Assembly (NCBI GenBank): GCA_937911505.1
Contig: CALEMF010000113.1
Span: 1-64,000, forward strand
Direction: 5' to 3'
Source of the DNA: an uncultured Cytophagales bacterium
GTDB taxonomy: Bacteria > Bacteroidota > Bacteroidia > Cytophagales > Thermonemataceae
DNA: 64,000 nucleotides
Below are positions 16,375 through 26,312 of this stretch, piece after piece. The notes beneath the pieces are model-generated. The model did no database searches, was not told where the DNA came from, and saw nothing but the letters and a program-made list of their open reading frames with translations. Position 1 is the first letter of the stretch. Each line of letters starts with the position of its first letter. A program made the translations under genes and the position numbers.

Positions 16375-16788
16375 ATGATTGTACTTGATAATAGTACTGC
16401 CACCATTAAAGCAGCGGTAGACGCCGAGGCCATCATGATTATCTGGAAGGGCTTCGCCAAAGGCGATACCTACCGTAGTATTCTTAAAACTGCGCTAGAA
16501 GCGGCTCAGCAACATCAACTCAAGAACTGGATATCGGACTTAACAGAAGCGAAGGTAGTCTCTCCAGAGGATAAAACTTGGGTAGAAGAGACTTTCATCC
16601 CTGAGGGCTTACAAGCTGGTATTAAGAAGGCCATCTTTATAGTGCCAAAGGATATCTTTAGCAAAGCCTATGTAGAGCAAATTACCCTCAAACTAGAAGA
16701 AGAGAAAGCTTCTCATTCAAAATATAAAGACCACGAGATACAGTTCTTCTCCTCATTAGACGAAGCACTGGGAAGCCTACAAGCTTAG
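16375..16788 (+). CDS. Unknown small cytoplasmic protein, possibly SpoIIAA-STAS-like
   Basis: A TTG-initiated frame reaches 16315 but overlaps the preceding terminator, so I use the ATG at 16375, giving 137 residues beginning MIVLDNSTATIKAAVD. It alternates strands and helices, with a central KNWISDLTEAKVVSPEDKTW segment seen in SpoIIAA-like proteins of Bacteroidota. No catalytic motif. The gene runs into the stop of the convergent NFACT gene with a few bases of overlap. Function unknown. Confidence 0.65.
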   Translation: MIVLDNSTATIKAAVDAEAIMIIWKGFAKGDTYRSILKTALEAAQQHQLKNWISDLTEAKVVSPEDKTWVEETFIPEGLQAGIKKAIFIVPKDIFSKAYVEQITLKLEEEKASHSKYKDHEIQFFSSLDEALGSLQA

Positions 16789-18344
16789 TAAGGTTTGGGC
16801 TCTACCATCATCACTTCTTCTTTTTCAACCACCACTTGGCCATCCGCCAAGCCTTTAGGCTTTCGTACAAACTTTTTAGGCGTCACAATCACAGGGCAGA
16901 GTGAGTCATTCTTGCGCTTGGAATAATAACCTGCTAGTTGCGCGGCTTTCTCTATGACTTCTTTTGGAAAGGATTTACCCGATTGGTATTTGATCACTAC
17001 ATGAGAACCTGAGACATCCTTAGCGTGTAGCCATAAGTCTTCTTTGTAGGTGTAGCGCTGTGTAAGTAGGTCGTTATTTTTGGCGTTTTTTCCTATCAGT
17101 ATGGTAAACCCTTGTAGCTCAAAGCGCTTGAATAAGGCACTTACCTCATCTCTGTTTTCTTCGTAATCTTTGAGGTGGGCTTTCAAGTATTTGCGTAAAG
17201 GGCGTAGATGCTCAAACGCTTCTACAGCGGCTATGTGTTGCAAAAGACTTTGGTACGTTTCTTCTTTTTCTTCTAAGTTTCGTTGCAATACCTCAACTTC
17301 TATCTTAGCATTTTTAGCTTTTTTATAATAGAGTTCAGCGTTCTTCTGAGGTGACAAATCGGGTTTAAGCTTAATTTGAATCGGAGCCTCTTTGTAAAAA
17401 TCGTGTAGTTCTACTGATTTGGCCTGAGCAGGTATTTGATGCAAGTTAGCCATCAGAATATTAGCCATTTCTTCAAAGTGGGTACTATTTTCTATCTCCT
17501 TCAGCTTAGCACTTGTTTTCTTTATGTAGTTTTGTGCTCTTTTCTTGAGCCTCTCTAGCTTTTTGAGTGCCGTTGCTTTTTCTTTATCTAGTTGGGTTAT
17601 TTTGGTGAAAGCGTAGTAGAAGTCGTTGAGGGCTGTAGTAGCTGTTTTGTGGGGTACCGCTTCTTCTAACTCTTCTACTTGAAGCAGACTTAGCGTAGGT
17701 ATTTGTGCGATTTGTCCTACATAATAAGTGGGGTTTTCTAGCTGTGCTATGAAATTTTGTAAGGCTTTCCATTGGGCTTCTAGCGTACTTTCTTGGGCAA
17801 GGAGTTGCTCCACCTGTTGCTTCATAAGCTTGTTGAAAGTAGGATAAAGCTGCTTGTAATCACCCTCTACCACTTTGAAGGCTTCCCAAGTTTGAGTAAT
17901 GGGGCGGTGGAGTTGTGGTGGGGTAATATCCCAATCGTTAAGGTGTTTTTTCAAGAAAATATCACTTACTGTTTCATTCTCTATCACCAGAATATTAGAG
18001 CGATTGCCGTGCATTTTAAAAAGTAATTGTTTATGCTGCGCTAGTACAATGCTGAAGCTTCTATCGTTCTGGAATTGTATCACTTCTTTTACCTCCAGCC
18101 CTATCAGATCGGTGAAGAGGGCTACTGTATTTTTCTTGGCACGTTGGAATTCTTCTAAAAAGTTAAGACAAGCAAAGTCGCTTCGTAAGGTAGCCCTTAT
18201 GTAAAAGTCTTGGTTAGGTTTACAAAAACCCAGTATCAGCTCATCTTTATTCTGCGTAAAGCAAGTAGCTAGCTCCATTCCCACCAAGTGCTGCGCCAGT
18301 TCCTTACTTAGTTGCCTTAAGAAGTAAAAGTTATTCTGCATCAT
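16785..18344 (-). CDS. rqcH: RqcH/NFACT family ribosome quality control protein
   Basis: The 519-residue product has the NFACT order: N-terminal NFACT-N fold with the Asp94-Arg95 pair (FQNDRSF) that in RqcH contacts alanyl-tRNA, a long coiled coil around 240-390, and an NFACT-R domain with DLWLHAKDVSGSHVVIK. In characterised relatives it binds split 50S subunits with stalled peptides and adds alanine tails that mark them for degradation. The start MMQNN could be either methionine. The gene is monocistronic and convergent with the preceding small gene. Confidence 0.85.
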   Translation of the reverse strand: MMQNNFYFLRQLSKELAQHLVGMELATCFTQNKDELILGFCKPNQDFYIRATLRSDFACLNFLEEFQRAKKNTVALFTDLIGLEVKEVIQFQNDRSFSIVLAQHKQLLFKMHGNRSNILVIENETVSDIFLKKHLNDWDITPPQLHRPITQTWEAFKVVEGDYKQLYPTFNKLMKQQVEQLLAQESTLEAQWKALQNFIAQLENPTYYVGQIAQIPTLSLLQVEELEEAVPHKTATTALNDFYYAFTKITQLDKEKATALKKLERLKKRAQNYIKKTSAKLKEIENSTHFEEMANILMANLHQIPAQAKSVELHDFYKEAPIQIKLKPDLSPQKNAELYYKKAKNAKIEVEVLQRNLEEKEETYQSLLQHIAAVEAFEHLRPLRKYLKAHLKDYEENRDEVSALFKRFELQGFTILIGKNAKNNDLLTQRYTYKEDLWLHAKDVSGSHVVIKYQSGKSFPKEVIEKAAQLAGYYSKRKNDSLCPVIVTPKKFVRKPKGLADGQVVVEKEEVMMVEPKPY

Positions 18345-18435
18345 GCCTTCTACTATTTTCTTTTGGATAGAAAAGCAAGTTGATAAATAAAGTTTACTTT
18401 AAGGATATATTCTGTAAAAATATTGAAGAAGCACC

Positions 18436-19134
18436 CTACAGCACTTCTTCTATCGCGTCTTTTAAACGGTCTTCACTGAGTTGCTGCTTACTTATCGCTT
18501 CTTTAGAAAAAGCGATGTAAAGAGTTTTCTCCTTGCATTGTACTTTTAGCGCTGTACTTTCCTCAAAAAAGAGACGTTGCACTTTTTGCGTTAAAGCTTC
18601 TCTTCCGATTTCCTCAGCCTTGATCTCTTTTAGTATCTCTACACAAAGTGTAATGTAAAACTTGTAAGCGCCTAATGAATCACTCTTTTGCAGGACGAAA
18701 TCAGAGACCTCTACTGTAAAGTCTTTGTATACATCCGTAAATAGAGCAGCTTGGTCTCGAAGAAAGCGTTGGAAGTTCAACTTGGAAATTGGTTCGAAGC
18801 TACTCAAATCTTCTATACTTTTTCCTCCTGTTAGTATCCTTACCAATGGATCGGACAAATCGGTTTCCTGAAATCCCAGGCTTACAATCTCAGCAGTGAG
18901 CACATAAAAAATACCATTGTAGCCAGGACGAAGCTCTTGCTGGTGTAGCATAACAATCTCTTGCCCATTTACAGTTGCTACCTTTAATACAGTACCGCTT
19001 AGGTTTTGTCCATTTCGTAAGTAAATGCTTACAGTTAGTATTTCAACTTTAGGATCATACTTTGCTGCTAAAAGAGACAAAATATCTTTAAAAGATTGTA
19101 CTGAGGCGTTTTCTAAAACTTTTTTCCAATTCAT
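18436..19134 (-). CDS. Unknown protein, second gene of a two-gene operon
   Basis: A 232-residue protein, no signal peptide and no membrane segment. The N-terminal half has short strands (VEILTVSIYLRNGQNLSGTV, then GQEIVMLHQ) that look like an Sm-like or small beta-barrel fold; the C-terminal half is helical and ends AIEEVL. It starts 9 bases after the stop of the upstream gene, so the two are co-transcribed, and both end in an acidic 'LK-AIEE(V/M)L' tail. I do not recognise the family. Confidence 0.65.
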   Translation of the reverse strand: MNWKKVLENASVQSFKDILSLLAAKYDPKVEILTVSIYLRNGQNLSGTVLKVATVNGQEIVMLHQQELRPGYNGIFYVLTAEIVSLGFQETDLSDPLVRILTGGKSIEDLSSFEPISKLNFQRFLRDQAALFTDVYKDFTVEVSDFVLQKSDSLGAYKFYITLCVEILKEIKAEEIGREALTQKVQRLFFEESTALKVQCKEKTLYIAFSKEAISKQQLSEDRLKDAIEEVL

Positions 19135-19143
19135 AAGCGTACG

Positions 19144-19554
19144 TTATAGCATTTCTTCTATTTTCTCCTTTAGTTCTGTTTCACCCCATAGTTTATCAGA
19201 ATACTGGTAGAAGCCATACTTAATAAGTAGCTCGCCATCATTGAGCACTACCTCCATTTCACCAGAATCTTCTCCGTTTTTACTTGTGTTGACTACACGT
19301 ACTGATTTGATCTTTTCTTTCACTGCTTCTTTACCAAGATTGTCTTTACACACATCTTTAAAGATATTGATTACCATTGGTACACCGTACGCTTTATAAC
19401 TCTTATAACCATCTAACACTACCTTATTTTCTGGAAAAGTAGACGCGTCTATCTCTATAGGAATATCCATTCCAGTCACGTCGTTGAATTCGCTTTGGTA
19501 AGTGGCGTTTTCCCCTTTGATTTCAGCTATTCTTCTTCTTTCGGCTAGTCCCAT
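19144..19554 (-). CDS. Unknown protein, first gene of a two-gene operon
   Basis: A 136-residue soluble protein: a basic first helix (GLAERRRIAEIKGE), DIPIEIDASTFPEN, a helix ending CKDNLGKEAVKEKI, then a beta hairpin and a C-terminal helix LKEKIEEML. No family recognised. The acidic tail resembles that of its operon partner, so the two may interact; that is inference. The 289 bases upstream show only an AT-rich stretch. Confidence 0.65.
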   Translation of the reverse strand: MGLAERRRIAEIKGENATYQSEFNDVTGMDIPIEIDASTFPENKVVLDGYKSYKAYGVPMVINIFKDVCKDNLGKEAVKEKIKSVRVVNTSKNGEDSGEMEVVLNDGELLIKYGFYQYSDKLWGETELKEKIEEML

Positions 19555-19843
19555 ACTTTGTTTAGTTTTATTAAGAATGAAAAATCAACTTTACATAAAA
19601 AAGCTACAAGGAAGTTAAGAGAAAGGAAATAGCTTACCAATAAGTTAATAATTAAATAACATATATAATACCCTTTATTAGTATCTAATCAAAGCCAGAG
19701 CACTTACTAGAAGCGTTTAAGAAGATTCTCTTCTTCCAAAAAACTTAACGATCCCTTAAACAAGCCTTTATAAAATTTTTATTGATTGTACTCACAAGCT
19801 ACTTTACGGAGCAGACATAGTAATTTTTCACCCTGAAAAATAT

Positions 19844-21520
19844 ATGAAAAGGTTTATTAAGCTACTCATAGGTACGCTCTTTCTCCTGCAAGGGTGTGTA
19901 GAGTCTTTCGATCAACCACCACAATTGGAGGCGCTAAACCGCCAGCTTCAATTGTTAGAGGAAAGCTCTTATGTAAACGCTGACAGCACACTTACGTTAC
20001 TTGCAGAAGTTTATCAAAAATACGAACAACTTTCGCATAAAGAAGGTATGGCGCATTGTAAATTTATGATGGGTAATATTTTCTTAGATATTGGCGGTTA
20101 TAGCCAGTCTTTAACCCACCTCAAAGACGCTCTATTACTTTTTAATGAATTAGGGGCAACGGATAAAATAGCAGATGTCAACATTGCGCTGTCGCTGGGT
20201 TAGTTGGATTCATCCGATTTTACTCTGGCACATCAATTTGCAGATGAGGACGTCCGACTGGATGAAACTACTAACGATAGGATAGGACTTGCTGAGGCGT
20301 ATGGTGCGCTGGGTCATATTTTCGAGAAAACACAGCAGTATGATAAAGCCCTTCACTATCAAAATCTTGCCTTAAACTTATACGAAGTAGCAAAGGACTC
20401 TCTAGGGCTAGCCATTGTGCACGATAACATAGGGAGTATCTATGAAGACCTCGCTAACTATAAAAAGGCTAAGTATCATTTTGAGATTGCTTACCAATAC
20501 AATATAAGTAAACACAACCTTATTGTGGCAATCATCAACCTAAATAACTTGGGTGATGTACACAGGAAGCAAAAGAACTTCTTAGCTGCTCTAAAATATA
20601 CCTCTAAAGCCTATCAATTTGCAGATGAAATTCACAACGACTACCAGAAAAGGAGTGCTATGCGCGATCTTTCTAAAGTCTACTTTGCACTTAATCAACT
20701 AGATACTGCCTTTCATTACCTAGAAGAAAGCTACGAAATGACGGTAGATATTTTTGGTGAGCAAACCGCTGAAGAAGTAGGAAAAATGAAAACAATCTTT
20801 GAGGTAGCACAGAAAGAAGAGCGCATTGCAAGGCTTCAGAATGAGCAACGACAAGAGCGCCTTCTCTTTATCATCTTGGCAGTAGCCGTATTGATATTCT
20901 TAGTTTTTGGAGGCTCCCTTTATTATCAGACTATACAGAAGAGTAAGAAACAACAAAAAATCATGGAGATACAAGCAGAGCTAAGTCGCTCAGAACTAGA
21001 AAATATACGCCTCAATGAGCAAAATCTTAAGAAGGAGTTGGAGAATAAGAAATTATTAGAGAAACATCTTGAGCAAAAACTAGAACTCAAAAACAAATCC
21101 TTGACTACTAATACCCTGCAACTTATCCAGAAAAACGAGTTTTTACAGATGATCAGAAAACAACTGAACGGCTTAAAGAAAACTGAAGACAAGAAAACCA
21201 AACAACAGGTAAAACGCATTATCCAAGCCATTGATCTTAAATACAACTTAGAGGATGATTGGGCTGAATTTGAGCATGTATTTGAACAGGTACACGCCGA
21301 CTTTTTTGGTATCCTACAAGAAGCCCACCCCGATCTTACACCTTCTGAAATTCGCCTCTGCGCACTCATAAAACTAAACCTTCCCTCTAGAAACGTCGCT
21401 ACCATCATGGGGATTTCCACCAATAGTCTTCGCATGGCTCGGTATCGACTGAAGAAAAAATTGAATCTGGAGAAGCATACCAACCTGTTTTCCTATCTCA
21501 GTACGCTAGTATCCCCTTAA
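19844..21520 (+). pseudogene. TPR-LuxR-type HTH lipoprotein regulator interrupted by an in-frame TAG
   Basis: Two consecutive frames, 19844-20203 and 20204-21520, are in the same phase and separated only by TAG at 20201-20203; read through, they give one 558-codon gene of the usual Bacteroidota layout: lipobox LLQGC, several TPRs (for example GNIFLDIGGYSQSLTHLKDA and AHDNIGSIYEDLANYKKA-like units), a membrane segment LLFIILAVAVLIFLVFGGSL, a coiled coil and a C-terminal HTH (LTPSEIRLCALIKLNL, MGISTNSLRMARYRLKKKL). The stop falls inside a TPR. Relatives sense peptides or envelope state and control nearby genes; the TonB receptor starts 195 bases downstream. It is broken, recoded, or carries a sequence error. 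Confidence 0.8.
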
Positions 21521-21637
21521 CACTATTTTAATATACAAGCAATTGATTTTCAATTATTTAAAAAATACTGTTGCTCATAAATGACGCCTCTTGCACAGGC
21601 TGTATACCATTTGTAGCCAATCATTTAATATTCAGTT

Positions 21638-21663
21638 TAAACTACCAATGTAGTTTACCTTTG
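21638..21663 (+). promoter_or_regulatory. Palindromic operator overlapping a -7 element of the TonB receptor gene
   Basis: TAAACTAC (21638-21645) and GTAGTTTA (21650-21657) are a perfect 8-bp inverted repeat with a 4-base spacer. TACCTTTG at 21656-21663 matches the Bacteroidota -7 consensus TAnnTTTG and overlaps the right arm. No clear -33 TTTG is present at the normal distance, which fits a promoter that needs an activator or is blocked by a bound repressor. Confidence 0.55.
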
Positions 21664-21715
21664 CAAGGCTACCTGCCTCGTATTTGTCTCATATAATAAC
21701 TAAAAACACTCAACG

Positions 21716-24655
21716 ATGAAACAGGTTAACAAATGGTTGCTAAATACACTCTTTCTAGCGTGTACCTTAGCCTTCAGTTGGTTATCTCCTGCCTATGGTC
21801 AAACAGGAGCCATCAGAGGGCTCGTTACCGATGCGGATACTGGCGAGCCAGTGATTGGCGTAGGGGTAGGCGTGAAAGGTACTTCTACGGGAGCTGCTAC
21901 TGGCGCAGATGGTATATTTTATATTCCAGTAGCACCTACAGGTAAAATTACCCTTGGTACAACCTCTATTGGATATGCCCCTATAGAGGTGGAGGTAGAA
22001 GTAAAAGAGGGAGAAGTGACCAAGATCGACATCCAAGTAAGCCCTTCTGATACTGAGCTAGATGAGGTACTCATTACAGGGATTCGTCGTAGCCAGATCA
22101 ACGCCATCAACCAAAAGAGAAATGCCTTGAATAACAAGGAAGTAATCACTACAGACGACATTGGCCGCTTACCTGACATCAACGTAGCAGAAGCCACCCA
22201 GCGCGTCTCTGGGGTTTCTATCGAAACGGACCGTGGAGAGGGAAGATTTGTACAAATCAGAGGAATACAACCTGCACTCAACAATGTAACCCTCAACAAT
22301 AGTAACATTGCTTCTACAAGCGGCTCAAGAGCTACGCCACTTGATTTAGTACCTGTTGAAGCGATCGGTAGTATAGAAGTAGCCAAAGTAGTAATGCCCG
22401 ATATGGAAGCCAACTCCGTTGGTGGGGCAATCAACATTAATACTGTTTCCGCCTTCGATCGTGCAGAACCCTTTGCTATCTTTTCGCTAGACGGCCTGGT
22501 ACAAGAACAACAAGCGGAGATAGGCGACAATAAATTTCCTTTTCGTACAGCACTGATGGCTGGTAAAAGGTTTGGTAAAAATGAAAACCTAGGGATGGTC
22601 TTCTCCGCTAATTTTTTCCGAAGAGATTTCTCTGCCTCTGTATTAGACCCTGACGAATGGATTTATGCCGCCGAAGCAGAAGGATCGCCTGCTTATTTTT
22701 TACCGAATGAGATCGAAATACAAATTGAAGACAACGAGCGGGACCGTTTAGGGTTTACCTATGATCTCGACTTCCGCCCTACAGAATTTTCTTCTATTTA
22801 TTTGCGAACAATGTATACAAGAACCAACGAGCGAACACTAAACTCAGAGGCGGAGCTTACTATGGATATAGGAGAGCTAAGTGAGCAAACGCCTACAAGC
22901 GGCCGTTGGGATGCTGGCTCGGCTGAGCTTGACCTAAGCGGAAATGATGAAGTCGAGAACTTGTATACAGTTACACTAGGCGGTAAAAACCGTTGGAATA
23001 ATTTCAGCGCCGACCTTTACGGTACTTTCTCTATTGCTGACAGAACAAACGAGACTACCGATGGTACTTTTGAAAATCCTGAGGATACTGAATCTCTTTT
23101 GGCCAATAACTACGATGTCTCCGATTTCTTCTTTACAGTTTCTCCCGAAAATCCAGAAGTAGCACAAGATCCCTCTATCTACAATCTCCGCTCTCTGAAC
23201 TTTATCAATACAGATGTACGACAAACCTCTGTTGAGGGATCATTGGATCTTCGGTATGATTTCAACCTTTCAGGTAAGCCCTTTTATGTCAAAGCAGGAG
23301 GGCGCTACCGAAGGAGAGAAATAGAGCAAGACGTCACCCGCGACCAATATGGCTTGGATGATGGTGATGGTGGTGAAGGGATTGAGGCTGCGAACCCTTA
23401 CACACTGACGCAGTTTTTTGTAGAACCTTTCGCACCTGTACAAGGAGGAACCACCCCATTTGTAAATGGTGACCCAGAAGCTTTTATTGATTTCGTTTCA
23501 GCAGATGGTAGGGCTAACGTCACGCCTGACCGTATCGTTTTCCAACCTTTTGAATCAGCTTTTGAGAATATCGAGAACGATCTGAATAATAGCGAGACTG
23601 TTACCGCAGGTTATTTAATGGGGGTACTCGACTTAGGGAAGGTGAATGCTGTAGCTGGTTTTCGTATAGAAAATACAGTAACGACGTCCACTCGTGCTAT
23701 CTCTTCTTTCAATGATGATGAGGAAGCCTTTGAGTTTCGCCAAGATACTGACGAGAATAGTTACACCAACTTTCTACCGTCAATCATCCTTATGGCAAAC
23801 CTGACCGACAATCTGTTACTAAGGGCTTCTTGGACCAATACTATTGGCCGCCCAGATTATACGCGCCTCTCGCAAACGACCGAAATTGAATTTGAAGAAA
23901 CCTCAACCGAAGGAGTATTTGAAGGGGAAGTACAAGAGGCCAACCCAGATCTACAACCCTTTGAATCTTCGAACTTTGACCTTTCACTTGAGTACTATTT
24001 TCCAAGTGGTGGTATCTTATCGGTAGGTGGTTTTTACAAAGACATCGATAACCAAATCTTTGAGCAGGTTATCAATTTTAGAGATACGCTTTTTCAAGGG
24101 CGTCAATACGAAGAATTACTCTACCAAAGAGATATCAATGCTGAGGCAGCAAGCTTAATAGGTATTGAATTCAGCTACGACCAAGCCTTCACTTTCCTAC
24201 CTGGCTTTCTAAGTGGCTTAGGTATTACCTTGAACGCTACCTTCATAGACTCTGAGGTAACTGTTCCTGGTCGAGAAGAGGACGATCTGCCACTATTCCG
24301 TCAACCTAGCAATATTTTCAATATCATTCCCTACTATCAAAAAGACGGTTGGGAGTTCCGTTTAGCCTTGGCCTATCGTGGTGATTTCTTAACCCAAGCA
24401 GCCTTACCCACCAACTACGAAGGTGAAATTGGACTAGGAGCTACCATCGCTGACTTCGATCGCTATGAAGCAGAGCGTACTACCTTAGACATTACGGGTG
24501 CTTATAACTTTGCCGACCGTAAAGTAAGGGTATGGGCACAAGCACGTAACGTGACCAATGCTGCTGAGGAAGCCTATCAAGGGATAGAAAGCCGCTACGA
24601 CCGTCACGATTTGGTGGGAAGAACCTACTTCCTTGGATTTTCATTAAACTTCTAA
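21716..24655 (+). CDS. TonB-dependent outer membrane receptor
   Basis: A 979-residue receptor with signal peptide to about residue 28, a carboxypeptidase-like regulatory domain (GAIRGLVTDADTGEPVIGVG), a plug domain (about 120-245, with DINVAEATQRVSGVSIETDR and VQIRGI) and a beta barrel to the C-terminal aromatic residue (FLGFSLNF). The plug motifs are those of the Caulobacter-type receptor subfamily rather than SusC, and no SusD partner follows. The phosphatase gene starts 7 bases downstream, so the two form an operon, suggesting uptake of a phosphorylated compound or of something freed by the phosphatase; that link is inference. Confidence 0.9.
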   Translation: MKQVNKWLLNTLFLACTLAFSWLSPAYGQTGAIRGLVTDADTGEPVIGVGVGVKGTSTGAATGADGIFYIPVAPTGKITLGTTSIGYAPIEVEVEVKEGEVTKIDIQVSPSDTELDEVLITGIRRSQINAINQKRNALNNKEVITTDDIGRLPDINVAEATQRVSGVSIETDRGEGRFVQIRGIQPALNNVTLNNSNIASTSGSRATPLDLVPVEAIGSIEVAKVVMPDMEANSVGGAININTVSAFDRAEPFAIFSLDGLVQEQQAEIGDNKFPFRTALMAGKRFGKNENLGMVFSANFFRRDFSASVLDPDEWIYAAEAEGSPAYFLPNEIEIQIEDNERDRLGFTYDLDFRPTEFSSIYLRTMYTRTNERTLNSEAELTMDIGELSEQTPTSGRWDAGSAELDLSGNDEVENLYTVTLGGKNRWNNFSADLYGTFSIADRTNETTDGTFENPEDTESLLANNYDVSDFFFTVSPENPEVAQDPSIYNLRSLNFINTDVRQTSVEGSLDLRYDFNLSGKPFYVKAGGRYRRREIEQDVTRDQYGLDDGDGGEGIEAANPYTLTQFFVEPFAPVQGGTTPFVNGDPEAFIDFVSADGRANVTPDRIVFQPFESAFENIENDLNNSETVTAGYLMGVLDLGKVNAVAGFRIENTVTTSTRAISSFNDDEEAFEFRQDTDENSYTNFLPSIILMANLTDNLLLRASWTNTIGRPDYTRLSQTTEIEFEETSTEGVFEGEVQEANPDLQPFESSNFDLSLEYYFPSGGILSVGGFYKDIDNQIFEQVINFRDTLFQGRQYEELLYQRDINAEAASLIGIEFSYDQAFTFLPGFLSGLGITLNATFIDSEVTVPGREEDDLPLFRQPSNIFNIIPYYQKDGWEFRLALAYRGDFLTQAALPTNYEGEIGLGATIADFDRYEAERTTLDITGAYNFADRKVRVWAQARNVTNAAEEAYQGIESRYDRHDLVGRTYFLGFSLNF

Positions 24656-24662
24656 AGTAATT

Positions 24663-26255
24663 ATGCAGATAAACCTTTTATCATTGAAAATAGTAGCCCT
24701 TTCCGTAGGGCTACTACTTTCTTCACAACTTACCGCCCAAAAACAAAGGACTTATACAGCACCCGATTTTGCAGAAAATTGGAGTAAGCCTAGTACACAT
24801 CCAGATCATATTGTACTAAACTTTGGTGAAGATCCTGCTACACAAATGGCCGTCAGTTGGCGTACCGACACTTCTATTGCCAAAGGGTATGCTGAGATAG
24901 CGCTCGCTACTGCTGCGCCACGTTTTTGGCGAAAAGCAACCACCTACGAAGCAACTACTACACGTATGGACGCTTCTAACGTAAAGACAGCCGAGATTAT
25001 CTCGCATTATCATACCCTATTATTTGAAGATTTACTACCCGATACGCTATATGCCTACCGAGTAGGTGACGGAAAAATATGGAGTGAATGGATACAATTT
25101 AGAACGGCTAGCAAGCAAGCGAAACCATTTTCTTTTCTTTACGTGGGAGATGCACAAAACTATATTTTAGAGTTGTGGTCGCGCCTTATCCGCGAAGGAT
25201 ACCGAAAGGCTCCCGAGGCCAGCTTTATTATTCACGCAGGTGACTTAGTATCTGATGCCCATAGTGAACGCCAATGGCACGAATGGTTTATCGCAGGTGG
25301 ATGGATTCATTCTATGCTTCCCTCTATACCCGTAGTGGGCAATCACGAATATGAGCCTTACAATGACAAAGAGGAGGAAAAGGATATCGAGCATCTTTCT
25401 ATCCAATGGAAGCCTCAGTTCAACCTTCCTAAAAATGGTCCTAAAGGGCACGAAGAAACGATTTACTACATCGACTACCAAGACTTGAGAGTTATTGTAC
25501 TCAATACTAAAGAAGATAGAAAAGTGCAAGTACCTTGGCTGGAAGAAACATTAAAGAACAATCCTAAAAAATGGACAGTAGTTACCTATCACCATCCTAT
25601 GTTTTCTGCTTCTGCTGGGAGAGATAATAAAAACCTGCGGGAGTACTGGAAGCCGCTCTTTGATAAGTATAAGGTCGACCTGGCACTACAAGGGCACGAT
25701 CACAGCTACGCCAGAGGACGCGTAGCACCAGCAGGTGAGAATATTGTAGATGGACTCAACCGCCTTGACGAAACAGGTACGGTATACGTTGTTTCGGTAA
25801 GTGGCGGGAAAATGTATCGCCTCAAAGAAAGCTGGGAAGAATACAAAGAAGCAAAGCGCGATCGGGCAGCAGAGAATACACAGCTTTTCCAAGTAATTAA
25901 TATTGATGGAGATACGCTTACTTTTACCTCCTACACGGCTGTTGGAGAGTTATACGATAAATTTATGCTTATCAAACAAGCGAATGGAAAGCCTAACAAG
26001 TTTATCGAAATGAACCAACAAGCTGTCGAGGCACGTAGACACGACAATACTATTTCTTATCAGGACTTTATACCAGAAGCTTACTTAGAGATGGTCAAGA
26101 ATAAATATAAAGGCTTTGAGGTAGATGGGATTCGCTATCTATATACTGCTGACTTTGAAGGTTACCAGATAAAACTAGAATCTAAAGAGTTGGAAATCTT
26201 ACTTACGCTCGATGCGGCAGGGAAGATCATCAAGGAAGAACGAGAGGAGGACTAA
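24663..26255 (+). CDS. Purple acid phosphatase-like metallophosphoesterase
   Basis: A 530-residue secreted enzyme: signal peptide to about residue 25, an N-terminal fibronectin-like domain (VSWRTDTS..., HTLLFEDLLPDTLYAYRVGDG) and a metallophosphatase domain with GDAQ, AGDLVSD, VGNHEYE, YHHPMF and GHDHSYARG, all five metal-binding blocks. The C-terminal 100 residues form an extra domain not usual in plant enzymes. It would hydrolyse phosphomonoesters in the periplasm. Co-transcribed with the TonB receptor. Confidence 0.88.
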   Translation: MQINLLSLKIVALSVGLLLSSQLTAQKQRTYTAPDFAENWSKPSTHPDHIVLNFGEDPATQMAVSWRTDTSIAKGYAEIALATAAPRFWRKATTYEATTTRMDASNVKTAEIISHYHTLLFEDLLPDTLYAYRVGDGKIWSEWIQFRTASKQAKPFSFLYVGDAQNYILELWSRLIREGYRKAPEASFIIHAGDLVSDAHSERQWHEWFIAGGWIHSMLPSIPVVGNHEYEPYNDKEEEKDIEHLSIQWKPQFNLPKNGPKGHEETIYYIDYQDLRVIVLNTKEDRKVQVPWLEETLKNNPKKWTVVTYHHPMFSASAGRDNKNLREYWKPLFDKYKVDLALQGHDHSYARGRVAPAGENIVDGLNRLDETGTVYVVSVSGGKMYRLKESWEEYKEAKRDRAAENTQLFQVINIDGDTLTFTSYTAVGELYDKFMLIKQANGKPNKFIEMNQQAVEARRHDNTISYQDFIPEAYLEMVKNKYKGFEVDGIRYLYTADFEGYQIKLESKELEILLTLDAAGKIIKEEREED

Positions 26256-26277
26256 AAACAAGAAATAGTCGCTATAG

Positions 26278-26309
26278 AAAAGGGGTTGGAGATTCTGACC
26301 TCTTTTTTT
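26278..26309 (+). terminator. Terminator between convergent phosphatase and zinc peptidase genes
   Basis: AAAAGGGGT pairs with ACCTCTTTT across an 11-base loop and is followed by a T run; the mirror image serves the minus-strand gene. Confidence 0.65.
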
Positions 26310-26312
26310 GTA

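Noticed and set aside
20926-21483. 185-codon minus-strand frame
   Set aside because: Antisense to the coiled-coil and HTH part of the TPR regulator; Cys/Ser/Phe-rich product typical of antisense frames.
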